A DNA stretch of 64,000 bases from assembly GCF_001401805.1 (NCBI RefSeq), contig NZ_LKDW01000001.1, forward strand, positions 124,001 to 188,000, given 5' to 3'. The notes beneath the pieces were generated by a model. The model was not told the DNA's origin, did no database searches, and worked only from the letters and a program-made list of their open reading frames with translations. The DNA is from Pseudoalteromonas sp. P1-25. GTDB taxonomy: Bacteria; Pseudomonadota; Gammaproteobacteria; Enterobacterales; Alteromonadaceae. Position 1 is the first letter of the stretch. Each line of letters begins with the position of its first letter. A program made the position numbers and the translations under genes. Below are positions 8,845-17,196 of the stretch, piece after piece.

Positions 8845-9522
8845 TTAATTGATATCTTCAAGCTTATTTTTTAAATCCACTAGATCGGTGGCTACGGTGG
8901 TTGGCTGAATTTCCCACGGATCAAAAATAGAATCCTCAGAGCGTTTTATCCATGCTCCGCGCATACCATGTGAAATAGCGCCGGTAATATCAAACGGGTT
9001 ACTCGAAATAAGCCACGTGTTTGCGCCCGTTGAGTTAGTTTCGCGTAAAAAATGGCTGTAAACACCTGGGTTTGGCTTAAATGTTTTCATATCGTCGGCA
9101 CTTACAACACCTTCAAAAAACTCACTAATACCAGCGGTTTCGAGCAATTTATTTACCGCATCAGCAGCGCCATTAGAAAACGCAAACAATCGGTAGTTTT
9201 GTGCTTTAAGTTGCTCAAGGCCTTTTTTCACATCGTCAAAGGCGGGTAAAATTTTATACTGCTCAAGCAGTTGCTGCTTTTGATCATTACTAAGCTGCGT
9301 TTTATGCGTTAAACAGGCGTAATCGAGAGCATGTTTAGTACATAACGAAAACGGTATATAGTTTTGCATTAATCCGCGCCTAAAGGAGTATTCCAACTGT
9401 TTTTCGCGCCATGTATTTGAAAAGTTTTGCGCGTTATCGCCAATCATATCTTCAAGTAAGGTCAGTACGCCATGGGTATTTATAAGCGTGCCGTATACGT
9501 CAAATGCGAGTGTGGTTGCCAT
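8845..9522 (-). CDS. HAD-superfamily hydrolase, haloacid dehalogenase type II-like
   Basis: A 225-residue HAD hydrolase. The nucleophile motif 'FDVYGTL' is at the N-terminus, motif II 'FAFSNGA' is in the middle, and the motif III/IV region with 'FKPNP' and 'SSNPFD' follows. This layout is typical of type II (S)-2-haloacid dehalogenases, although many relatives act on phosphates. The ATG at 9520-9522 was chosen as the start because GGGAG lies at the right distance before it; a TTG four codons upstream overlaps that site. The gene stands alone, with no obvious operon partner. The physiological substrate is unknown. Confidence 0.75.
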   Translation of the reverse strand: MATTLAFDVYGTLINTHGVLTLLEDMIGDNAQNFSNTWREKQLEYSFRRGLMQNYIPFSLCTKHALDYACLTHKTQLSNDQKQQLLEQYKILPAFDDVKKGLEQLKAQNYRLFAFSNGAADAVNKLLETAGISEFFEGVVSADDMKTFKPNPGVYSHFLRETNSTGANTWLISSNPFDITGAISHGMRGAWIKRSEDSIFDPWEIQPTTVATDLVDLKNKLEDIN

Positions 9523-9829
9523 GTTTACTCCCAATAAATTTAAATTACTTGTAGGTTAGTCGCTCTGAGCTTAACTTACTTTGAACGATTGCTCAAATTA
9601 ATAAAGCTTATTTGCTTTAAGCGCTAAAGTGTTAATTATCATATTGGTAAAAAGGGGCTATCTTTGTTGTTGATTACTTTGATAGCTGAGTAAAAAAGAG
9701 TGGAGCTTAGCTAGTTAAAAACCACAGGATACTATTTTTCAGTATTATAATTTGATTTAAAAATACACTAGACGAAATGTTTACGAATAGATATTATTTG
9801 TTCCTATAAAATGTAAAAGGATGAACATT
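9523..9829. other. Intergenic stretch with no recognised feature
   Basis: AT-rich stretch between two divergent genes. It probably holds promoters for both, but I cannot pick a clear -35/-10 pair. No repeat or hairpin terminator was seen. Confidence 0.4.
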
Positions 9830-9907
9830 ATGACTTGGAAGCACTCAGGGAAAGCATAGGCTTTTGAATATGTAGCCTTAGATGAAAGTGTAGCTCAATC
9901 TTATAAC
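9830..9907 (+). other. Interrupted 5' end of the hydrolase-like gene (in-frame amber codon)
   Basis: An ATG at 9830, preceded by AAAAGG at a normal distance, opens the same frame as the gene that follows. It reads 'MTWKHSGKA', meets a TAG at 9857-9859, and then continues without a stop as 'AFEYVALDESVAQSYN' into the long frame. This is the best translation start in the region, because the long frame itself offers only TTG at 9908. The amber codon therefore looks like a nonsense mutation, a read-through site or a sequencing error. Confidence 0.6.
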
Positions 9908-11002
9908 TTGATTTATAACCCAGTAGAACTAAAAAGTACTCGGATTTTAATAACGAAACAAGCTTTAGCTATGCTTGGCAGTTTAAATCGATTTGATCAA
10001 CAAAAAGTTATCGAAGAAATTACTTTTGTTTGCAATAACCCCAATAGTTGTAGTTCAGTTAAACACAGCACTCTCCCATTTAAACGCTTATTTCGCTCTA
10101 AAAATCAGTTCAAGTCTTATCACTATTTAATTGACTTTAAAATCACTGCAGATAATCAAGTTGTGATTCACGATATATACTTCGATACTAATGCCACTGG
10201 ACCAAAGCCAAGAGAAAGTCTAGAGCGTAACATGCTGTATAACGTCAAACGTCAAGGTGGACGCTTTAATGGGGCTTGGGATAGTGATGAGTTACAGCAA
10301 AGTAAAGATTCATGGGGATTATCTGGTTCTGGCGCCACTCAAGTATCTAATCAGCATGCCGCAGTTAATGGAATGCAGAATAGTCTAAATAAAGCTACTT
10401 GGTTAATGGGTGCTCATTTAGATGTAGCTTACCCTAAGGATAGTTTTGATACATACACTTTATTTCACAACCCAACGGATCGCATCCTCTATGACGTTGT
10501 TGAGTGCATATTTGATAAACGTAAAGGGACTAAATCACAAAATGCACAACATTTAGCGGCTATTTTTTTTCAATCTCAGCAACAGGGGAAAAAAATAAAA
10601 TGGGTCGTGCACAGTCAAGGTGCTATTATCTTTACTGCGGCACTTGAAGAATATGCTAAAACCCACACTTTTAAACTAACTTCCCAACAAGTAGCCGTTC
10701 ACTCTCCTGGAGCGTACCTTCCACGATTAAAATCCGCAGCTGCGAGGTTAGGTATGTTAGTGCATCAAGCTAATAGTAACCCGTTTGACTTAGTACCTAA
10801 CCTGGCAGGACAAAATAATTTATCCCCAAGCAGTTTGGTACGTAGCTTAAAGTTTATGGGGTTAACTTTTTTAGGTACAGAATTAACTAGTCCCCATACG
10901 TTACCATATCTGGGGCTCGAGTCTTACCACACTCAACTACGCTTAGCTGGCAATCATCGTAGAGCACAAGATGTACTAAACTATATAGAAAAAAATACAT
11001 AA
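9908..11002 (+). CDS. Putative alpha/beta-hydrolase (lipase-like) protein with a RelE/ParE-like N-terminal part
   Basis: I do not recognise this as a named family. Residues 1-100 include 'FKRLFRSKNQFKSYHYLIDFK...VVIHDIYFD', which resembles the strand pattern of RelE/ParE toxins and may be such a fold. The C-terminal half has 'WVVHSQGAIIF', a lipase-type nucleophile elbow with serine at residue 236 (counted from the TTG at 9908). Aspartates and histidines further on could complete a triad. No signal peptide is visible. The true start is probably the ATG at 9830, separated from this frame by one amber codon, so the protein may be inactive. An unknown gene follows after 27 bases. An effector-type phospholipase is possible but unproven. 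Confidence 0.5.
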   Translation: MIYNPVELKSTRILITKQALAMLGSLNRFDQQKVIEEITFVCNNPNSCSSVKHSTLPFKRLFRSKNQFKSYHYLIDFKITADNQVVIHDIYFDTNATGPKPRESLERNMLYNVKRQGGRFNGAWDSDELQQSKDSWGLSGSGATQVSNQHAAVNGMQNSLNKATWLMGAHLDVAYPKDSFDTYTLFHNPTDRILYDVVECIFDKRKGTKSQNAQHLAAIFFQSQQQGKKIKWVVHSQGAIIFTAALEEYAKTHTFKLTSQQVAVHSPGAYLPRLKSAAARLGMLVHQANSNPFDLVPNLAGQNNLSPSSLVRSLKFMGLTFLGTELTSPHTLPYLGLESYHTQLRLAGNHRRAQDVLNYIEKNT

Positions 11003-11029
11003 AGCGGTTGTATTGAGAAGGATATTTAG

Positions 11030-11851
11030 ATGCTATTGAAAAAAATACTCAGGAACTACCGCGGAGGCCCTGATTTTAAAAATATTCAGGAAGATTATTA
11101 TTACCTTGACGGTGAGTTTAAATTAACAGTTGCACTTCCAGTTTGTAACCCATTAAAACCACCTAGAACAAAAATTATAAATTATCCTTATACAGAACCA
11201 AACTGGTTTGAGAATCATCATAGTCAAATTCGTCACTCGAAATATATTCCAATTCACGAGTCTTATTGGTTTTACTGGCCTCTATTTCGTACTCCAATGA
11301 CAGGTGAGTTAGGAAACTTGCGTCTAAATATTACCCTTGGAAAGCTATTATCTCCCGTTGCTAGTAGTGAAGAACTTGGTCTTGCCATTCTGAAAGAATA
11401 TAACGACTATTATAATTCACCCTCAATAGGAAAATATTTTAAAGGACATAACACTGAACTAGTTAATGAAATAGAAGCTCATTCTGCTCGTCGCGCCACA
11501 CCATTTTCAGATGAAGAAAAGCAGGAGCAAATAGAGTCTCATATGTTTAATGCCGGCTTCCCTGAAATATCTCAATTTAATGAATATAAATTTAATAATA
11601 TTGAGTGGATAAAATATACTGAGCTTCGTTCTAATGAAACAAAGAAAAAATACGTTTTTGCAACGTTATTAGATAAAAAACACTACCTTATGGCTAATTT
11701 TACATTCGATCTAAATATGTCCCATAATGATAAACCTTGGTATAAAGATGCCAATGCAGCTATAGCTCCTATAATGGAAGGAATTACGCTTAAACAATTA
11801 GAAAACATAAGTGAGGAAAAAAAGTTACTAAATGACTCTTTTGATAACTAA
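11030..11851 (+). CDS. Hypothetical protein paired with the hydrolase-like gene
   Basis: A 273-residue soluble protein, rich in tyrosine, asparagine and lysine, with no signal peptide, no membrane segment and no motif I recognise. The ATG has a GAGAAGG ribosome-binding site and lies 27 bases after the hydrolase-like gene, so the two are likely cotranscribed. Base composition is more AT-rich than the surrounding metabolic genes, which suggests acquisition. Its place behind a lipase-like protein would fit an immunity or accessory partner, but this is only inference from gene order. Confidence 0.5.
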   Translation: MLLKKILRNYRGGPDFKNIQEDYYYLDGEFKLTVALPVCNPLKPPRTKIINYPYTEPNWFENHHSQIRHSKYIPIHESYWFYWPLFRTPMTGELGNLRLNITLGKLLSPVASSEELGLAILKEYNDYYNSPSIGKYFKGHNTELVNEIEAHSARRATPFSDEEKQEQIESHMFNAGFPEISQFNEYKFNNIEWIKYTELRSNETKKKYVFATLLDKKHYLMANFTFDLNMSHNDKPWYKDANAAIAPIMEGITLKQLENISEEKKLLNDSFDN

Positions 11852-12011
11852 ACAAATTGTAATTTAAAAATATAAAATCAAAGTCCTAGTTTCTTAAGAG
11901 CCCCCCTAGCTTTATACCTTCGTTTAGTTACTCTAAATTAACCACTCTTGTAAACCCCCATTACACTTTGATTAAATAAACGACTAGGTGCTTGCACTGT
12001 ACTAATTAAAA

Positions 12012-12803
12012 TTAATAAAACTTATACGCATCGAGCGCTAAAATATCCATTTCGGTATCACTAAAGAGTTTTTCAACCTGCGTGCCGCCTGCACCCATTG
12101 CCGCAAATAATGGTAAAAAGTGTTCTTGAGTAGGGTGGTTAAATAACACATGCGGTGCTTGGTTTAAATAATCTAACAGGGCGGCTGTGTCTTGCGCTAA
12201 AAGCGTTTGTTCAACCCATTGAGTAAACGCTTTTACCATTTTCACACGGTTGGGTGTAGGTGGCTTTTTAAATATTTCGGGCAGGTTATGGCTAATCCCG
12301 CCGGAGCCAATAATTAATACATTTTGCTCGCGAAGTGGAGCAAGTAACTGCCCGAATTCGTACATGGCTTTTGCGCCTAAACGCGTATTTATAGACACCT
12401 GCACGATAGGAATATTAGCCTGTGGGTACATTAAGCGCAGAGGTATCCATACGCCATGATCCCAACCTTGGGTTGCATTAAGCTCGGCCTCAATACCTTT
12501 GTCTTTAAAGCGCGCTGCAATATCGTTAGCAAGTGAAGGCTCGCCCGGTGCGGGATATTTAATGTTATACATATGGGCAGGGAAATTATAAAAGTCGTGA
12601 ATGGTTTTGGGCGCTTTGCCTGCAGTAATCACTATGTTGTTGCTTGCGTCATTGTTAGCAACATCAAAATGGGCCGAAAAAATAATAATAGCGCTCGGTG
12701 TTTTAAGCATTTTACTAAGCGATGTTAGAAAATCAGAAGTGGGAGATTGCTTAATTGCCATTATTGGCGAGCCATGTGAAATAAATAAAGTGGGCTGAAC
12801 CAT
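12012..12803 (-). CDS. ygiD: DODA-type extradiol aromatic ring-opening dioxygenase (YgiD-like)
   Basis: A 263-residue class III extradiol dioxygenase of the LigB/DODA family. Metal-ligand motifs are visible: 'FISHGSP' at the N-terminus (His10), 'GWDHGVWIPL' in the middle and 'GSGGISHNL' after it. E. coli YgiD has the same length and architecture and opens 4,5-DOPA with non-haem ferrous iron or zinc at the active site. The gene is divergent from a LysR regulator starting about 100 bases away, a common arrangement in which the LysR protein controls the enzyme gene. The natural substrate is not known. Confidence 0.85.
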   Translation of the reverse strand: MVQPTLFISHGSPIMAIKQSPTSDFLTSLSKMLKTPSAIIIFSAHFDVANNDASNNIVITAGKAPKTIHDFYNFPAHMYNIKYPAPGEPSLANDIAARFKDKGIEAELNATQGWDHGVWIPLRLMYPQANIPIVQVSINTRLGAKAMYEFGQLLAPLREQNVLIIGSGGISHNLPEIFKKPPTPNRVKMVKAFTQWVEQTLLAQDTAALLDYLNQAPHVLFNHPTQEHFLPLFAAMGAGGTQVEKLFSDTEMDILALDAYKFY

Positions 12804-12907
12804 GCTATTACCTAATTAGTCTATTTTAATATGGCCACTTTATTGCTTTTTAATTTGGTGATAAATATGCTATTTATTTATAAATTACAAACAACGTATT
12901 GTTAATT

Positions 12908-13813
12908 ATGGACAAGCTAACCACCATGAAAACTTTTGTGAGTGTAGTGCAAGAGGGTTCATTTTCTAAAGCCGCCGATAAACTCGATATATCGCCGCAA
13001 TTGGTGAGTAAATATGTATCAGCACTGGAAGAGGGGCTGTCTACCCGTTTATTGCACCGCACCACACGAAAAGTAAGCACCACAGAAGCGGGGGATCACT
13101 ATTTTACTCGCTGCCTACAAGTACTTGGCGATATAGACGACATGGAAAATTCGCTTAATAACTTAAGCGAAAACGTATCGGGTGTACTGAGTATTAGTGC
13201 GCCTATGTCGTTTGGGGTTAAGCATTTAGCACCACTGCTGGTTGAGTTTCAAAAGCAATATCCAAATTTAAAGTTAGATTTAAAACTCACTGACCAATTT
13301 ATAGATATAGTTGAGCAAGGCATTGATATAGCGCTGCGTATTGGGGTGTTAAAAAACTCATCCCTTATTGCTAAAAAAATAGCGCCTATACGCTTAGCGG
13401 TATTTGCATCGCCTGCGTATTTAAAGCAGCACGGTACACCCACTACACTGCAAGAGCTTCAACAACATAATTATTTACGCTACGCCAACGCAGAGCCTGC
13501 TAAAAGGCTTACAGGGGTTAATGAACTTAAAAGCGAGTTTAAACTTGAAAGTAACTTAGTGGCTAACAACGGTGATTTAATACTAAATACAGCCATTGCA
13601 GGCGGCGGCATTGCTATGCAACCTACCTTTATAGCTGGTGAGGCACTCGCGCAGGGTAAAGTTGTGCGTATTTTACAAAAGTTTGAGCCTGAGCCTATGG
13701 GGCTTTATATGGTGTACGCAAACAGGCAGTTTTTACCTAGTAAAGTGCGCGCATTTGTTGACTTTACTAGTGACTATTATGGCGATGTGCCTTATTGGGA
13801 TTTAGGAGAATGA
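12908..13813 (+). CDS. LysR-type transcriptional regulator (first of a tandem pair)
   Basis: A 301-residue LysR regulator. The winged helix-turn-helix is at residues about 1-60 ('MKTFVSVVQEGSFSKAADKL'), followed by a linker helix and a periplasmic-binding-type effector domain. The ATG at 12908 is preferred to the in-frame TTG nine bases earlier because the family normally begins within a few residues of this position. It is divergent from the YgiD-like dioxygenase gene and is followed after one base by a second LysR gene. Control of the dioxygenase is the natural guess. Confidence 0.88.
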   Translation: MDKLTTMKTFVSVVQEGSFSKAADKLDISPQLVSKYVSALEEGLSTRLLHRTTRKVSTTEAGDHYFTRCLQVLGDIDDMENSLNNLSENVSGVLSISAPMSFGVKHLAPLLVEFQKQYPNLKLDLKLTDQFIDIVEQGIDIALRIGVLKNSSLIAKKIAPIRLAVFASPAYLKQHGTPTTLQELQQHNYLRYANAEPAKRLTGVNELKSEFKLESNLVANNGDLILNTAIAGGGIAMQPTFIAGEALAQGKVVRILQKFEPEPMGLYMVYANRQFLPSKVRAFVDFTSDYYGDVPYWDLGE

Positions 13814-13814
13814 C

Positions 13815-14762
13815 ATGTCGATAACCAATCAATTAGTGTTATTTGTAGATGTAGTGCAACAAGGCTCATTTGCTAAAGCTGCCGCCTTAAACGATATGGA
13901 TAATTCGTCACTTTCTAAACAAATTAAAAAGCTTGAAAGTAGCTTAGGTGTGCAATTACTTAACCGGTCTACGCGCTCGTTTTCGCTTACCTCGGCAGGG
14001 GATGAAATACTCCAACAAGCGCACATTCTTATAGATACCCTTAGTGATATTCACAATATTGCCGACTCCTACCAAGCCAAACCTAAAGGCATTTTACGCA
14101 TAACCTCGGGCATGTTTTTTGGGCAGCAATATATTCAGCCTGTTATTAATATATTTATGCAAAAGTACCCAGAGGTAAAAATTACCCTGATGCTTGATGA
14201 TAAGCGCAACGATATTATTAGCGACCATTACGATTTAGCGTTTAGAATTGGCAAACTTGACAACTCAAACCTAATGGCAAAAAAAATATCTGATATGCAT
14301 TTTGCCTTGGTTGCCTCGCACGATTTTATAGCGCGCCATGGTATGCCAAATACACCTGAGGAGCTTTTAGCTTTACCTGCAATAGTTTATGGCAATGGCG
14401 ATGTAAGCCTAGATCAAGTTAAATTAAGCACACAACCTCATGGTGATGAATTCAAAACCCATAAAATGAAGGGCAATTATAAAGTAAGTGACGTACGCGC
14501 TATGCTTGATGCCACTAAAGCGGGCTTAGGGTATGTGATGCTTGATTTATTTAACCTAGAAAAACCCATAGACGAAATGGGGTTAGTGCCACTTTTAACG
14601 AATTATAAGCTTAGCGCATCGGGCACTGGTATTTATGCGCTTTACCCGCACCGTAAGCAAACGCCACTGGTAAGCGAATTTATAAAAACGGTACAAGAGT
14701 ATATTGGCAGCCCAGCATTTTGGGTTAATCATATTCCTAATTACAAACAGCTTTATAATTAA
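13815..14762 (+). CDS. LysR-type transcriptional regulator (second of a tandem pair)
   Basis: A 315-residue LysR regulator with the helix-turn-helix at residues about 1-60 ('LFVDVVQQGSFAKAAALN') and an effector domain behind it. The ATG lies one base after the stop codon of the preceding LysR gene, and its ribosome-binding site (TAGGAGA) is inside that gene, so the two are cotranscribed. The pair are recognisably similar in the first 100 residues and probably arose by duplication. A 160-bp palindromic repeat begins at its stop codon. Targets are unknown. Confidence 0.88.
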   Translation: MSITNQLVLFVDVVQQGSFAKAAALNDMDNSSLSKQIKKLESSLGVQLLNRSTRSFSLTSAGDEILQQAHILIDTLSDIHNIADSYQAKPKGILRITSGMFFGQQYIQPVINIFMQKYPEVKITLMLDDKRNDIISDHYDLAFRIGKLDNSNLMAKKISDMHFALVASHDFIARHGMPNTPEELLALPAIVYGNGDVSLDQVKLSTQPHGDEFKTHKMKGNYKVSDVRAMLDATKAGLGYVMLDLFNLEKPIDEMGLVPLLTNYKLSASGTGIYALYPHRKQTPLVSEFIKTVQEYIGSPAFWVNHIPNYKQLYN

Positions 14763-14922
14763 TACCAATCCGCATTAATACTTAATCATTTTCAGGGGCT
14801 AAACGTGTCGCTATCTGCGTTAAAAAATTCTCATTTAGAACAACTAAACAGCGATTTTTTTGCCTTGCTATCAACACGTTTAGCCATCCTCAAAATAGAT
14901 CACTTAATTATGCGGATTGGTA
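14763..14922. repeat. 160-bp imperfect palindromic (MITE-like) element
   Basis: The ends are perfect 13-base inverted repeats, TACCAATCCGCAT at 14763-14775 and its complement at 14910-14922. The similarity continues inwards through a second shared block (GGCTAAACGTGT and its mirror) to give arms of about 70 bases around a short loop. It has no coding frame. The form is that of a small non-autonomous element or an intergenic repeat of the kind scattered in Alteromonadales genomes. It directly abuts the LysR stop codon, so it could also act as a transcription barrier. Confidence 0.7.
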
Positions 14923-14987
14923 TAACAGCCACAAAAAAGCCCTGTTAGGGGCCTGTATACTCAAAAAAACTTTATTAGCTAAAGGCC

Positions 14988-15995
14988 TTAAAAGCCTTCT
15001 AACACCACTTTACCTTTAGCGGTTTGCGATTCAAGGTGCTGATGCGCTTTGCGTAAATTGGCAGCGTTAATTTTACCTAAGTGCTCACCTACCGTGGTTT
15101 TAATTTGCCCTTGGTCAATCATAGTGGCTACGTTATTTAAAATAATGTGTTGCTCTTGCATATCGTCGGTTTTAAATAACGAGCGAGTAAACATAAGCTC
15201 CCAATGTACCGACACGCTTTTGTTTTTAAAAGGCACAATATCAAGTGTTTCAGGGTCATCAATAAGTGCAAATTGACCTTGTGGTTTTACTATTTTTTCA
15301 ATTTCAGGCAAGTGTTGCTCTGTATTGTTTAAGCTTACTACGTAATCCACTTCGCTTAAGTTTTTAGCTGCAAATTCTTCACTTAATGGATTGCGGTGAT
15401 TAACAATCATATTGGCACCTAAATCTTCTAACCACGATATTGTTTCGGGGCGAGAGGCGCTGGCAATAATATTTAATTTAGTACGCTGCTTTAACAGCTG
15501 CACCATAATTGACCCCACACCACCGGCGGCTCCAATAACTAAAATGCTTTTAGAGTCATCGTTTTTAGCTACGTTTAAACGGTCAAACAATAATTCCCAT
15601 GCAGTAATGCTGGTAAGTGGTAATGCAGCCGCTTCGCCATACGAAAGCGAACTTGGCATATGGCCAACAATGCGCTCGTCAACTAATTGAAACTGCGCGT
15701 TACTGCCTGAGCGCGTTATATCGCCTGCGTACCATACTTTGTCGCCTGGCTTAAATAACGAAACGTTTTCGCCAACCGATTTAACAATCCCAGTTGCATC
15801 CCAACCAATTACTTTATATTCGCCATTTGCTGCCGGCATTGCTTGGCGAATTTTAAAATCAACTGGGTTAACCGATACCGCTTTAACTTCAACTAAAATA
15901 TCGTGGCCGTGTGCTGTTGGCGTTTCAAGTTCAATGTCTTGTAGTGATAGTTCGTTTTCGATAGGTAAACTTTTTTGATATCCAATTGCTTTCAT
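14988..15995 (-). CDS. Zinc-type alcohol dehydrogenase / quinone oxidoreductase family protein
   Basis: A 335-residue medium-chain dehydrogenase/reductase. The N-terminal GroES-like domain contains 'VKAVSVNPVDFKIR', and the Rossmann domain has the NADPH-binding 'VIGAAGGVGSIMVQLL'. The structural zinc cysteines are missing, which fits the quinone-oxidoreductase-like branch (often annotated zinc-binding alcohol dehydrogenase family). It probably reduces quinones or enones with NADPH. The gene stands alone; a 24-base dyad about 90 bases upstream is a candidate operator. Confidence 0.85.
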   Translation of the reverse strand: MKAIGYQKSLPIENELSLQDIELETPTAHGHDILVEVKAVSVNPVDFKIRQAMPAANGEYKVIGWDATGIVKSVGENVSLFKPGDKVWYAGDITRSGSNAQFQLVDERIVGHMPSSLSYGEAAALPLTSITAWELLFDRLNVAKNDDSKSILVIGAAGGVGSIMVQLLKQRTKLNIIASASRPETISWLEDLGANMIVNHRNPLSEEFAAKNLSEVDYVVSLNNTEQHLPEIEKIVKPQGQFALIDDPETLDIVPFKNKSVSVHWELMFTRSLFKTDDMQEQHIILNNVATMIDQGQIKTTVGEHLGKINAANLRKAHQHLESQTAKGKVVLEGF

Positions 15996-16087
15996 GGGAG
16001 TTGCCTCGTTAGCTAGTTAATACTCTGTGTTGATGTCGCTATTTTGGCTTCACCAACGCTATTAAAAAAGAGACAAAACGCCCAATT

Positions 16088-16111
16088 ATTATGGAAATAA
16101 AACTCCATAAT
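16088..16111. promoter_or_regulatory. Perfect dyad upstream of the quinone-oxidoreductase-like gene (candidate operator)
   Basis: ATTATGGA at 16088-16095 and its exact complement at 16104-16111 are separated by eight bases. It lies about 93 bases before the ATG at 15995 on the minus strand. No T-run follows on either side, so a regulator-binding site is more likely than a terminator. Which regulator binds is unknown. Confidence 0.4.
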
Positions 16112-16200
16112 TAAATAGGCAAATAAGTAAAATACAGATTCATATTGCTTTAAGCACGTTAAATTAATAACGCCTATTTAACTGTAACGGGGGTTTACAG

Positions 16201-17085
16201 TTAAGTTATATTAAGCTCGGTTAATTTATTCCACACACTTTCGCCACCGGGGTGCAAAGCCGCATGATACCTATACGCGTAGTAAGTTATAGGCACGCAG
16301 TGGTGCTCACTCCCTACAACTACAAGCGTATTATTTTTAAGTTCATTAGATATAACGTAGTCGGGCAGCCAAGCAATACCATTACCCGCAACAGCGTGTA
16401 TTTTTAATAGCTCCGTCATGGATGAAACAAATACTTTTTTTAGCTTAGCACTGGATATAATTGGCTCTAATTGCCGGCCCATGTAGGAGTCGAGGCTGTA
16501 GGCTAAATGCGGTATAGGCGCAGCGCTTTCTAGGTTATACAGGGCTTTGCCCTGAATGTCACAAGCACTAACAGGTAATAACTTAGCATTCCCTATTTTT
16601 TGATGACTAAATGGCGGCAGTTTAAGGCGTTCGTTATCAAAGGCGATAAGTAAGTCGCATTCACCTTGCTCTAACGCTTCAGTGGCTTTATCTACGTCTA
16701 TTGCCTCAAGGTTGAGTACTATATCTCGCTCATCTTGCGTTTGAAAATTAGCAAGTTTTAAGGTTAAAAAACTCGCTAAAGAATGGGCAGCCGCAACCTT
16801 TACAGAATAATTTTGCTGCACCGATAACTCCTCAAGCATGCTAACCGAGGTATTCATTTGGTTTATTAAATTACGCGCTGTTATATGAAATATTTTACCG
16901 CTTGGGGTAAGGGTAATAGGCAGATTTTCTCGATCGATTAACGCTGCGCCAAGCGTATCTTCAAGGGCTTTTATACGCCGACTAAATGCAGGCTGTGTAA
17001 CATGCCTGAGCTTTGCCGCTTGCGAAAAGCTTTTTGTGTGCGAGAGCGTTAAAAAATCTTCTAACCATTTACTTTCAATATTCAT
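16201..17085 (-). CDS. HypT-like LysR-type regulator
   Basis: A 294-residue LysR regulator that resembles E. coli HypT (YjiE/QseD) along its whole length: 'SKWLEDFLTLSHTKSFSQAA' and 'QPAFSRRIKALE' at the N-terminus, 'AAAHSL' after the linker, 'SYMGR' and 'FVSSMTELLK' in the effector domain, then 'GIAWLPDY'. HypT is activated by methionine oxidation by hypochlorite. The gene is divergent from an Asp/Glu racemase gene with 111 bases between them, so that gene is the likely target. Whether it senses oxidants or a substrate of the racemase is not shown. Confidence 0.8.
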   Translation of the reverse strand: MNIESKWLEDFLTLSHTKSFSQAAKLRHVTQPAFSRRIKALEDTLGAALIDRENLPITLTPSGKIFHITARNLINQMNTSVSMLEELSVQQNYSVKVAAAHSLASFLTLKLANFQTQDERDIVLNLEAIDVDKATEALEQGECDLLIAFDNERLKLPPFSHQKIGNAKLLPVSACDIQGKALYNLESAAPIPHLAYSLDSYMGRQLEPIISSAKLKKVFVSSMTELLKIHAVAGNGIAWLPDYVISNELKNNTLVVVGSEHHCVPITYYAYRYHAALHPGGESVWNKLTELNIT

Positions 17086-17196
17086 AGCTGCTACTTAGTT
17101 ATGCAAGTTATGCATGGGTGGTAAAATAATAGCATTATTCAAAGTAAATAAAACATTATAAATTAAGCCTATAGACTCAATAACTGGAATGTAATC

